From NCBI GenBank assembly GCA_905250025.1, contig CAJNOJ010000108.1, positions 124,001 to 188,000 on the forward strand: a stretch of 64,000 bases of DNA, written 5' to 3'. The position numbers and the translations under genes were made by a program. This DNA comes from Adineta ricciae (Eukaryota; Rotifera; Eurotatoria; Adinetida; Adinetidae). The notes below the pieces were generated by a model. The model was not told where the DNA came from, searched no databases, and saw only the letters and a program-made list of their open reading frames with translations. Positions 11,566 through 22,117 of this stretch are shown here, piece after piece. The stretch's first letter is position 1, and each line of letters opens with the position of its first letter.

Positions 11566-12753
11566 ATGGGAAATACACAAAGTAGTACGATATTAAACCT
11601 ACCGAAAATCCATTTATCTAATGGTAATGATGAAATTTTTCGACCAGCACCTTTGCCGCTTGATCAAGATGGATTTATCGTGAGTTTTACTGTTGATCAG
11701 CAGAATGAAATGTTAGAATTTTTTGAAAAACATGGTGTTGTGGTTGTTTCCAATGTTTTACCTAATGAGCAATGTCAATGTAGTGTGGATGAAGTATGGC
11801 TTTTCTTACGCGATATGTGCAATCGAAATATCGAACCTGATAAACCAGAAAGTTGGATTAAGGGTTGGCCCAATTTTTCTAAATTTGGAATTCTTGGAAA
11901 TGATCGTTGGTTATATCCTCAAGCCTGTGATAATCGTCAAAATCCAAATATCTACCAGGTATTTCGTACACTATTAGGTGAACATGAATTAACGGTTAAT
12001 ATTACTCGAGCTGGTATGATGCGGCCAACAAAAAACATCTATTTTCCTTCGACTAACCAAACAGAAGATCGAGATGATTGGAAGACAATTTCCGAATGGC
12101 TTCATCTCGATATGAATCCATTGACAGGCCGATCAACGACCTTTGGATTTGAAAGTGTTGCTGAAGGTCATTTTGATAGTTCATCTGATCCATCAACAGC
12201 GCAAATCAAATCAACAAATAATGGCATGCGTGTAAGAAAACTACAAGGTATTTTAGCATTAGTCGATTGTCGAGAAGAAGACGGTGGTTTTCACGCTGTT
12301 CCGGGCTTTCAACATTTTATTCAAACTTGGACCAAGAAAAATCAACAATTATGTATAGATGCAAATCAGAGTGGAGATCCAACGACTGTACAGATTCCTA
12401 AAGATGATCCTATTCGACAATATATACAACGTATGCCAATTCGAAAAGGTTCGTTACTCGTCTGGGATAGTCGTTTACCACATGGAAATTTTCCGAATAA
12501 TTCCAATCAAATGAGAATTGTTCAATATCTTCATATGGCACCGATTTCTGATGAAGCTATTCGACCGTATCCATTAACAAAAGAAGATCTACCATCGGAG
12601 TTTCATCTTTCAGAATTAGGCGAGAAATTATATGGATTTAAATCATGGGAATCATCATTAGCAAAGAAACGTTTCCGAGAAGAAAGAAATTCACGAGTAT
12701 TAGAAACAGCAAACTTCGAACGACAAGTGAGAACTGTGATGAAGTCGCAGTAA
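11566..12753 (+). CDS. Phytanoyl-CoA dioxygenase-like Fe(II)/2-oxoglutarate oxygenase, intronless
   Basis: Likely a PhyH-superfamily hydroxylase of a small molecule or lipid; substrate unknown. From the ATG at 11566 it is 395 residues. The facial triad is visible: HLD at residues 180-182 (H and D) and the distal His in LPHGNF at residue 306, with the 2-oxoglutarate-binding Arg eleven residues later (R317, in QMRIVQY). GGFHAVPGFQHF is also typical of the family. This start begins MGNTQSS, a possible N-myristoylation signal; an alternative ATG at 11506 is in frame. There is no intron across about 1.2 kb, unlike nearly all neighbours, which is compatible with a retrocopy or horizontally acquired gene. 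Its 3' end converges on ORAI copy B with about 50 bp between stops. Confidence 0.85.
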   Translation: MGNTQSSTILNLPKIHLSNGNDEIFRPAPLPLDQDGFIVSFTVDQQNEMLEFFEKHGVVVVSNVLPNEQCQCSVDEVWLFLRDMCNRNIEPDKPESWIKGWPNFSKFGILGNDRWLYPQACDNRQNPNIYQVFRTLLGEHELTVNITRAGMMRPTKNIYFPSTNQTEDRDDWKTISEWLHLDMNPLTGRSTTFGFESVAEGHFDSSSDPSTAQIKSTNNGMRVRKLQGILALVDCREEDGGFHAVPGFQHFIQTWTKKNQQLCIDANQSGDPTTVQIPKDDPIRQYIQRMPIRKGSLLVWDSRLPHGNFPNNSNQMRIVQYLHMAPISDEAIRPYPLTKEDLPSEFHLSELGEKLYGFKSWESSLAKKRFREERNSRVLETANFERQVRTVMKSQ

Positions 12754-12805
12754 ATTTTATTATTTACATACAAATCTTTTCTTCTTTTTTTCTTGTAAAT
12801 AAAAA

Positions 12806-13656
12806 TCAACGATTAATTTCTATAGTTGTTATCGTTGGATTCGTAACATTGCTTGTGAAAATACCACGTGCAATCGCACCACGTTCGATTGTTTCTAAAT
12901 CTGTTTGATGTAAATGAACTTTTGCTCTTGCTACACGAAAATAAAAGCCCACAGCGAATAGAATAAATGGACAACCAACGAGACAAAGCGTAACTAACGC
13001 AGCTATCGCAGCCGTTTGAGAAAATCCGCTTACTTTGATCCAAAAAATAAGACACAATTCAATGATAAATAAAAACAAACCCAAACCCGTTGAGACAACC
13101 CACGCGATTTCAATATAAATATTCAAAGATGATAACGGTTTCGTATTTTCATTGTTCATCCAAACATCACTTTGTCGAATGACACTTTTCAATTCTGGTA
13201 AAATACACATAGACATCAAGAGAGCAAGTAGATGAATTCCAACCAATAAACATGAAACAATCGCATAACATATAATCAAAGCATCACCTGATTTGTGTTC
13301 AATATATGAATCTAATGATAATTCCACAATGGCGACCTGAAAAACAATCGAAACAATGCAAAAATCATCGATCTTGAAAACTTACGATAGCAAAGCCACT
13401 GAGTAAGGCAGAGGTTTCATTGACACTTTCCAGTTTCGATTTGCGATACAATAGATTATGTAATCGTTGATCTTCTTTATGTACATTTCCTAAAAATATG
13501 AACACTGATTATCCAATTGTGAAAACAAGAACTATGTAACTTGATGGTGTAGGTGCAACAGTATCGGTATTGATCCGCATTACAAGTTTAATCTGAATAA
13601 CAAAGATAAACTTTTGACTAACCTTTACTCAATTCGTTTAATGGAAGAGTAGACAT
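12806..13656 (-). CDS. ORAI store-operated calcium channel, copy B
   Basis: Paralogue of the copy at 7447-8286. Exons 13656-13623 (34 nt), 13489-13386 (104 nt) and 13336-12806 (531 nt) give 222 codons plus stop. The first two exons have exactly the same lengths and phases as copy A. TM1 reads TSALLSGFAI then VAIVELSLDSY, keeping the filter glutamate. TM2 (HLLALLMSMCILPELKSV), TM3 (IEIAWVVSTGLGLFLFIIEL) and TM4 follow, and the cytosolic tail has a LETIERGAIARGIF motif shared with copy A. The N-terminal dozen residues differ from copy A. Both copies carry Glu at the positions aligned with human K87 and R91. Confidence 0.93.
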
Positions 13657-15772
13657 ATTAATCCTTAGTTTGACTTTTTCTCGATTGATGTTATTGATGC
13701 ATGAGAATATCGTTTGATAAGAACTGAAAATATTAATCTTGAAAATTCATTTGTTTCTTTTTCATAAGAACGATTCTTGTCTTTTTTTTTCGTTTTTGAT
13801 ACACGAATGTAAATAGTCAGATTAGTTTTTTTATGATATATTGAATAGAGATATGTAACCTTGCGTTTTTTTTTCTCGTTCTTTAGACAATGTGAGTGTA
13901 CCGATCGAAATCTGTCTTTCACAAGAGATAAATATCTACACGTATAAAAATGAATAAAGAATAAGAAATATTTCTTCTGTCTTTCCTCGTAAAAAACGAG
14001 CGTTCGTGTTATATTAACAAGAACATACCAGTTGAACTTGAATTACGTCCATCAGGTATATGATCATCATCGTCATCATCGTCGTCGCTTCCATCAGAAT
14101 TAGTTACCTCATGTTTTTGTCTGATTGATTGTCTTGTACACCACATGATACCTTGAGGATAACTGATTTCGGTTCTGATTTTCTTCTTAATATTTTCGAT
14201 GCAAACAGCTGTCTTTCTTGACTTTCTATTCCCATCAATGTCAATCAGAAATAGTTTTTTTTCTTTCAAGTGACGTCTTGTCTTACGAGACAACCATTAC
14301 AAAAGTTCTTTTGTAGACAAAATATCAATAAAAAAAAGTGAGCTAAACGTTCTTCTTTACCGACATCAACGCATTGATTTTATATTCTGACAAAAGAAAA
14401 GAAATAGCTCACATTACAACTCACCGCGCTATTTAAAGAAACGTTTTGATCATTGAGCAAGACTCAATGTAGAAGTAAACACATCATTATTAAGTACTCC
14501 GCATTCAAGGACGAGAAATCACGAACATTTTTCTCTATGTGTTTTACATTACTGAACTGTATTTGCACTCAAATCCTCCTACGTTTTCGAGTAAACCTAT
14601 CACTGTCATATGTTATTCTTCACAGTCATACATGAAATAGAATATTGATTCGTAGGAGTGTTGTTTTCAAGATTATTTTGGATAATAGTCTTTTAGAGCT
14701 GCTTATCCTTTGTTTAGAAGATTGTTGGAGGAACAGAAGAAATGTCAAGCGAACTTTTTTCTCAGTACAAGTGCGTTTGTGAACATCGATTAAAAATATC
14801 AATTGTACTCTTTTTAGAAACGTGTTCTTCATGAGAAGATTTCCATATTAATTGATTCTACTACCAATGTTGAATATATTAACGATAGATTAGTTATCCA
14901 TATGAAAGGATTAGTCGATTTCTTTCTATTTATAGTTTGTCAGTGCATCCCACGTGAACATATGCTCGGTTGTTGTTGATCTTAATGCAACAGGAACATT
15001 TTTCCTACTTCATTGAACATGATTTGTTCTTTCCGTGAAAATGTTCGAAAAAAGTGTGAAAGAACAAAAGTATTCTTTTTTAACTTGTTAGCCGTGTTTG
15101 AATAACATCGTTTTTCTCGGTTAACAACTATTAGTTTTGTCAATAGTGAGATAACAAAGTCGGCAACGAGTGTTTCTTAGAAAATCACTCGTTTGCTGGT
15201 CTTTTCATCGATCGACTGACGAGTTCAGAAACAAAAGCTCGTCTTTGAATGCCTTCATGTTTCATACGTTTTGTTGTTCCTAATGAAGAAGAACATTATG
15301 ATCAATTTTCTTCATAACTGTCTGTCTTTTCATCTACTTTATCTCATTGACGAAGGTTGGATTCTGTAACAAAAAAAAAGAAGAAAGACGCAGAATTTTT
15401 TGTCTTATGTTACTCGTTGCTGTTCGCTTTGATTGTGTATTCCGTTTCCTTTGCGTTTCCCTCTCTCTCTCTCTCTATGTGCCTCTCGTCTTACTGCCGG
15501 TTTTTGAAATCACTCTTCATTACGTTACTTATCGCAAATACGCGCATACGACTTCAAACATCGTTTGCTACGGCAAACAGCAATCACACAACGATTAAGT
15601 CAAACACATACTCTTAGCATACAATGTAATCATTTCCGTCGACCATGGGTACAATTATAATCGTAACTACAGCTCGTCATCTTTGGTAGTCGATGTTATT
15701 TTGAATGTATGTGCGCATACATATATTTAGTTCTCTTTTTTTCTCTTCGCAACAGTTAGATAAAATTTCATC
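13657..15772. other. Intergenic region between ORAI copy B and the KChIP gene
   Basis: About 2.1 kb. Upstream flank of both ORAI-B (-) and KChIP (+), so divergent promoters are expected here. A minus-strand frame at 14009-14293 with an aspartate run was considered, but no adjoining exon was found. Nothing else is supported. Confidence 0.4.
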
Positions 15773-18700
15773 ATGAGCCATTTTGCACGACAATCAGCAC
15801 TTAAAACCAAATTTGCTTCATCATTCATATCCCGAACACGCAAATTTGTGCGTAAAGGCCTTAAAGGTAAGTCGACACATATTTCTCTAAACGCCTAATT
15901 AGTCAAAGAAAATAGAAGGTAAAGCTTATGTAATATAGGATATCTAAGCCTTCTGCTTAGTTTAACTTGAAAGAAATTCTAAAACATGAAAATTAAAACT
16001 GATGAAAACGCCCGACAGATTAGTTATTTGATAGTTTTTCTCGTTAAAAAATATATGTATTAATTATACAAGAATAGTTACTTGTCGTGCTTATGAATGA
16101 GTTAAACTGTCATCGTTTGAACGGATATCCGATTTGAATAGTAATTATTATCTGGATAGTTTTCGTCGATGATTGATAATTGAAATTGGCAATAGAAAAC
16201 ACATCGGGGATGCGATTGAAAAGATCTTCGAGTCGACTTGGCATGTCAATAGACCGACATATGTCGAAAGAAATGCTCAACAGCTGGAAAACATGCGTCG
16301 ATATCAGATTCGACTAATAACACACACATCCGAAACTCATCAGATATCACACGATAGTCATTAGTAAACGATAACAGTTGTTCGACAAAAAACTTTGATT
16401 AACGCAAACGAAAGGCAAGTCGAACGACAAGTTTTTATTTGTCGGAAAAATCTATTAAAATGATTTTCTATTGATTGAACAATGACAGGTATTCAACAAT
16501 TTTGTATTCTCGAGAGATATTATCACGAGTTGCAACTTGATGTGCATGCCATACTCGAAGATTAAATTGAGAAAAACATCCTTTTCTTCTTTTTCTTTTC
16601 TACGTGTTTATCTTTCGTGCAAAAGTATATTGGAAAAAAAAGCACAACAAGATCCTCAAGCACGACATATATATGTTGGCAAAGTGGAGAATAGATGAAC
16701 TATTGTAAAAATAAAAGGAATTATGCTTCATCAATCGCTATAATTGACCTTTTCTCCTCATCGACATATGTTTTCTTAGCTGTATGAAGCCGATCTGATT
16801 AAGATCTAAATTAAGTCGAGAAAATCTAACACAAACGAAACACGACAGCGAGAAAAATTCAATCTATTTTCTCTCTCTCCCTCTTGTTCGCTTTCTCCAC
16901 CTTGACAATATATTTCTTTCACTTTCTTTCATCGTCGTCACTTTCCTTCGAATAGAAAATATCGAGCCGATAGGTATTTTCTTTTCTTATCGTCGAATTC
17001 ATATTGATCTTGATATCCGAGATTCTTCATTGAAAACAGAACTTTGAGAGATCTCTTATGACGATCATTATCAAAAATATGTCATGTATCGTCCCTCGAG
17101 AGAGAATACATATATCTATCCTTGTGTCAGATCCAATACTTTATAAATAATGTGCAGATAATTTGTCTTCTTATCATTGGCATTTTAAAAAATGAGATGA
17201 GACAAAGCGCTCTTCGATGCTAATAACTATGCAATGTATCGATCTGAGCTCGAGTTTTGTTCGTAGCTACTGACAGTTGCTTTTCTTCTTTCATTTTGTA
17301 GATCCTTTGTTTTTGAGATACATAAGTTTTTTCTTTTCCTCCAATTGCATATATTTCATCTCAATGATATACTGTGGCGTGTATATCATACAAAATCTTT
17401 CCCAATGCAATCAATTAAACAAAGATCACGAAGCTTAGGAAAATCTTGCAACAGCAGCAGATTTTGAGTCTTTCGTTTGTGATCCGATTAAATAAATTTC
17501 GCACAATGGGCGTTGCTATGGTGATCAGTGCACGATTCGGAGGAAGTAAGTGAATTTTTCAAAATTAGCCCGAAAGAAATCGTAATGCATATAGGGTGAA
17601 AATTTAATTAATGTTATAGAAAAAAAAAGGAAGATAATGGTGTTTTAACACGCATCGCTAATCCGGAAACCAACTTTTTCTCGATATATGTAGTGTTCAG
17701 GAAAATTTATCGATTATGTCGATGCTAAATAGGTCAAAAGTGAAGAGATTGGATTAAAGATACTTTCCATCAAATAGATTTAGTATCTACACTAACTTTT
17801 GCTGGTTTCAATTAGATATTTTTCTAATCTATTGCGAGAAATTCTTTTTTTCGTCAATGAAAAAAAAAGCCGGTGTTTTTCTCTACTCTTACAAGAAATA
17901 AAGCATTACTTTAGATGAATAATTGATGATTTCAGATGAAATTGTATTCCATTTGGTAAGGAATCACATTTTGAAAAAGTTTCGTTAAAAAACTGAGAAA
18001 TTGAATTCATAAGATACTTCAGTGCAGTTGTCTTTGTCGAATGCGGAAACAATCTGACTAATTAGTTCGGAGATATTTTTCGAGACAGAGGTGACGATAT
18101 TTAACCAGCAAATGTTTGCGTGTTTGGAAAAAGAAAACATTGACTGGGGTATTCGATGCTAGACAGATGTGTGGATCGACAATCTAATCGTTGATTTCTT
18201 TCCTTTCTGAACAAATTGAGTTTTCTATCGAGAAATGTCGTTATCAAATTTATCTTTTGGTAAGTTTCCCGTTTTCTTCTATATATGTGTGATAGATTGC
18301 GATCAATTACAATGATAGATTTTTTTCTATAGCTATAACAAAACTGTTATTCATCTTCGTTTCCTATAGAAAAATTTGTCCCTCTTGGCTGCTCGATTAA
18401 CACATTGTTTATCTATCAATTATATTAACCACATTATTTGATATACTTGAGAAATAACAGATTGATGATTGTCTTTGAAAAACATATCGATCGTTAATAA
18501 TAATAAAGCAAAATTATCTCTCTGTATATCAAAAACCTTTCATCAGTAGAATTTATCATTGTCAGCCAAATAATCATGTTGGCAATCATTTTCTGTTGAC
18601 ATTTAATCGAGTAGGGTGCACGATAGACATCTCTGTATCTGTCAAGAATAACTTCATCACCTTCTAGCTTATATAAAACATCCCAGTCGTTTTCTTGTAT

Positions 18701-21107
18701 GCGTGGGTACGTGTTTCTTTCACTTGTTAATTTATCTAACACATTCTCGTCAAGAATTAATCTCTTTAGAGTTCCGAGCGAAGAGAAGAAAAAGAAAAGA
18801 TAGTAGCGCGTATAAAGAAATATGCTCATCCATGAGCGAGAAGAATTTCTGCAAGTGACAAAGGAAGAAATCTATTTACTATTTGATCTTCTCTCCATTC
18901 GTCTGGAAGATAACAAAAGATTTGCAAGCAGAGTCTTGACTCTACTCGAGACTTTGATACATGGTCGGTCGTTTCTGTCATCATCATTTTTATTGAAAAC
19001 ACATATAGTCATTTGACTATATTCATTATTTATTATCATCGGAATTGTTGTTTTTAACGTTGAACATTTCTCTTCGTAGTTTTCTTTTCCTTGCTTATTC
19101 ATGGCAGTTTTTTTTTATTTTTCTTAGCATATCGGAATCGACAGAGAGTGAGAGAGAGAGAGAGAGAGAAACGACGGTTTTTGTTTGAGGCAAAAAAGAC
19201 ACTCAAAATGTCATTTTTTTTTCATCTCTTCTCTGTCTCGACAAAGACAAACGTTTTTTTCATGGACGACGACGACAACAACTCGACATTCTATTCTCGC
19301 CTTCTCTCAACTATCATCAATACCCAGACCACCCGTATTCGTCTGAAATCTTCTTCTCCTTCTTTTCTCTCTCTTTATTTCGTACAATGTGCTATGAATA
19401 ATTGATTATCCGCGAGTATAACATAGTTTCCTATCTAGAAAAGACGATTATTTTAGATACAGAAGAAAAAAAAAACTAAGAAAAAAAAAGGAACAGAGAA
19501 AAGAAAACAAAGGAAAAAACATGGCACAATCATTATTTTGATCTAGAAGGGACGGAGTCGATTAGATATTACTTATTATATAAATATATCTGCAAACACA
19601 CACATCCAAATCGATTCAATGATGTCTCGTGATTCTTTCCTTTCGTAGGAGTCATATGGATGATCGACGATGGACGAATACTCTTCGTCCGTCTGCTGTA
19701 AGTTATTTCTCGTTTTCTTCATTTAAATTTCCTTGAAAACTTCGATTAGTAAGACGTGCTTATAATCATAATCGCATTCGATTGAATCGTGCGTTTCTCT
19801 TCGCGTCTTCGGCAAGATAAACTTCATTAAAACTAGACAACATAATCGTTTTTATTAGAATAATAAATCACAATATGTGCTGTTAAGTGCACACAAGTAG
19901 ATCTGACATCATTTGCAAATAACACACTGAGAATAGGAATGATACAGACACAAATTCTTTCTATGTAAACATTGTCGAAAGAATTCTTATCAAAAGAAAT
20001 TGATCAAGCTAATTTCGCTTCTTGTTTGTATTAGAGAAGAAAGAAAATCGCCGTGTCATTATCTATGAAATAAACTTTGCATGATGGCAGAACAGGAAGA
20101 GCGAGATCAGAGGTTTTTTATGATTGTTACCATCTATAAAGAACAATAATGAGTTTGGTGATAAAAGAAGTATTGAAGTGGAATTACAGAATGCATTTTA
20201 CTTTATCTTGTCAGAAATGACACACAGAAGTAAGTTACATTCAACAGTGTGAGCAGATGTTCATCATGACTAAAGTGCGAAGTTAGAAACGAGAGAATGA
20301 CAATGATTAAAGGACACTTTTTTTTCGGATATGAGATGTGTTTGATATTGAAATTTTGTTTAGACACTGATTTCGATGATGATGGATTAGAAACATTCAA
20401 ACGTTACAAACCACGTAGTCTTGATGAATTAGCCAGTCGAACGAAGTTTAGCAAGAAGGAAATTCAACTGATTTATCAAGGTTTTAAACAAGAATGTCCG
20501 TCCGGTATGATTCATTAATGTAACTTTGCTTTTATTCATCATGTTTTTATTAGGCATTGTTAATGAAGAGACTTTCAAGCACATTTACGGACAATTTTTC
20601 CCGTTTGCTGATACCTCCTCCTATGCTCATCTTGTTTTTGCTACGTTTGATTTACGTGCATCAGGTTGCGTCACATTCGAAGATTTTCTCCTCTGTTTAT
20701 CGACATTGTGTCGCGGCTCGATTGAAGATCGACTTCGATGGATATTCACGTTATATGACACAAAAAAATCGGGCAAATTAACGCAAGAAGTCGGTGCTTT
20801 TTCTCTCCGTTCAACTTCGACTGTTCCTTTGGATTGTTCTAGGATTTCTATGTAACTATTCGTGCGGTCTATTCCTTACTCGGTAATGTCTCCAGTCCAC
20901 GTTATGATCTGGACACCATTCGCGAACACACAGCTTCTGTCTTTCAACGATTTGACAAACTACATCATGGATATATCACCATGCAAGATTTCATGTCATT
21001 TTGCTTAAGTGTACGTCAAGAATTGAGAACTTTCGTCTACATTGTCCGTTTTTCTTTAGGATCAGACAATGGTTCAATCAATTGATGGTTTACGAACGAC
21101 GGTGTGA
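15773..21107 (+). CDS. Kv channel-interacting protein (KChIP)-like neuronal calcium sensor
   Basis: KChIPs are EF-hand proteins that bind the N terminus of Kv4 potassium channels and modulate A-type currents. Core exons: 20364-20504, 20554-20789, 20843-21010 and 21060-21107. Joined to the first exon at 15773-15866 they give 228 codons plus stop with all phases matching. Diagnostic stretches: SKFSKKEIQLIYQGFKQECP-type sequence, IVNEETFKHIYGQFFP, SYAHLVFATFD, and the terminal QTMVQSIDGL helix. The EF loops lack key acidic ligands (DLRASGCVTFED, DTKKSGKLTQED, DKLHHGYITMQD). The intron at 20790-20842 has an unusual GTCGGT donor but keeps frame. First exon 15773 encodes a basic N terminus (MSHFARQSALKTKFAS...). 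Three other phase-1 first exons lie in the 4.5-kb first intron. Confidence 0.88.
17506..17545 (+). CDS. Candidate alternative first exon b of the KChIP-like gene
   Basis: ATG-initiated 40-nt exon (MGVAMVISARFGG plus one base) followed by GTAAGT. It ends in phase 1, as the common exon at 20364 requires, with no stop. MG at the start could be N-myristoylated. Vertebrate KChIP genes also use alternative first exons with different membrane-targeting N termini (recalled knowledge). No transcript evidence is available here. Confidence 0.5.
18235..18259 (+). CDS. Candidate alternative first exon c of the KChIP-like gene
   Basis: ATG-initiated 25-nt exon (MSLSNLSF plus one base) directly followed by GTAAGT, phase 1, compatible with the acceptor at 20363/20364. 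It is very short, so chance occurrence cannot be excluded. Confidence 0.4.
19149..19170. repeat. (GA)n microsatellite in the KChIP first intron
   Basis: A short uninterrupted GA dinucleotide run inside the long first intron. Confidence 0.85.
19670..19697 (+). CDS. Candidate alternative first exon d of the KChIP-like gene
   Basis: ATG-initiated 28-nt exon (MDEYSSSVC plus one base) followed by GTAAGT, phase 1 and compatible with the common exon. A TTTCGTAG acceptor-like sequence lies 22 nt upstream, so the exon may instead be internal or carry a 5' untranslated part. Confidence 0.45.
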
Positions 21108-21371
21108 TGAAGATTTTCATCCCGTCATCGATTCATGCTTTGTCTTTTTTTTTTGTTTTCTTGATATTGTCATCGCCGAAAGTGAATTAGTTATTCAAAT
21201 CGAATGACTAATAACATTAATTAAATGAATCATATAAAGAATATTTGTGTCTCGCATAGGTGTGGTTATGTATTTATGTGTATCTGTTTTTCTTTTCGTC
21301 GTTTTTTTACGATCAGTGGAATCAGTTGTCAACTTTATTTTTCTTGTTGAGGTCAAAAATATCAAAACAAA

Positions 21372-21872
21372 ATGCATTTTGTTTACGAGCGAATTTCCCG
21401 GATTTCTATTCGTCATAATTCCAAATTTTCGATCGATGATGTCGAGTTCGTCCTTGGACCGCTGTTTGGCACGCACTATGGCATGGGCGGATTACGCTCA
21501 ATTATTTCGAGTGTTGATCACATTTTCTGCGCTTACGATAAGAAAACGCATCGATATATCGCCTGTGCTCTTGTGGAAAGTCATAACGAGAAAAATGTTC
21601 TTTATATAAAACTGTTCGGTGTTGCAGAATCTAATCAAGGTCAAGGAATTGGAACGCATTTGTTGAAATCAATTCAAAAGTGGGGAGAACGAGAGAACTA
21701 CTCGGCGATTATTTTACATCCCCAAGTTAACAATCATAGAGCGATCGGTCTCTATGAGAAAGTCGGTTTTCACAAACAATATCTATTAAAAGACTTTTTC
21801 CGTCCACGCGAATTGCCTACATTTGTTGAAGTTTATGAACCCGATGCTTATCAAATGATTGTATATCTGTAA
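21372..21872 (+). CDS. GNAT-family N-acetyltransferase
   Basis: Single-exon 166-residue protein with the GNAT fold: transfer of acetyl from acetyl-CoA to an amine on an unknown substrate. The acetyl-CoA-binding motif A is clear (LFGVAESNQGQGIGTHLLKS, residues about 80-100, Q..G.G). It is followed by the motif B region NNHRAIGLYEKVGFHKQ, in which a conserved-type Tyr sits before the KVGF turn. It ends with a stop at 21870-21872. It lies about 260 bp downstream of the KChIP stop on the same strand. No targeting signal is seen. The sequence alone does not decide between protein N-terminal and small-molecule acetylation. Confidence 0.85.
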   Translation: MHFVYERISRISIRHNSKFSIDDVEFVLGPLFGTHYGMGGLRSIISSVDHIFCAYDKKTHRYIACALVESHNEKNVLYIKLFGVAESNQGQGIGTHLLKSIQKWGERENYSAIILHPQVNNHRAIGLYEKVGFHKQYLLKDFFRPRELPTFVEVYEPDAYQMIVYL

Positions 21873-22117
21873 CAATGTTCTCTCTTTTTCATCAATAAAG
21901 GACAAACACATCGACTTTGAATTAGTTAGCAAGATTCAGCTTTCGAAAGACTAACAGATAGACGAAGTTGTTCATTTGAAACTTTCGATTTTGAGTACGT
22001 TTGAATCACCTTGAAACTATCGAATGAATACACACCATTCATTGAAGCGTAAACAACATTTAATTTAGTCACGAGTATAAGCGTACTGATTTCGATAAGT
22101 ATGCTAAGTAAACAAAG

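Noticed and set aside
14009..14293. Minus-strand frame with an Asp run (SDGSDDDDDDDDHIPDG) ending near a GTATGT donor
   Set aside because: No following exon in phase and no family resemblance; the Asp run comes from a simple (ATC)n tract.
18494..18829. 111-codon minus-strand frame inside the KChIP first intron
   Set aside because: Composition is fairly protein-like in the middle, but the ends are low in complexity and no domain or splice partner was recognised.
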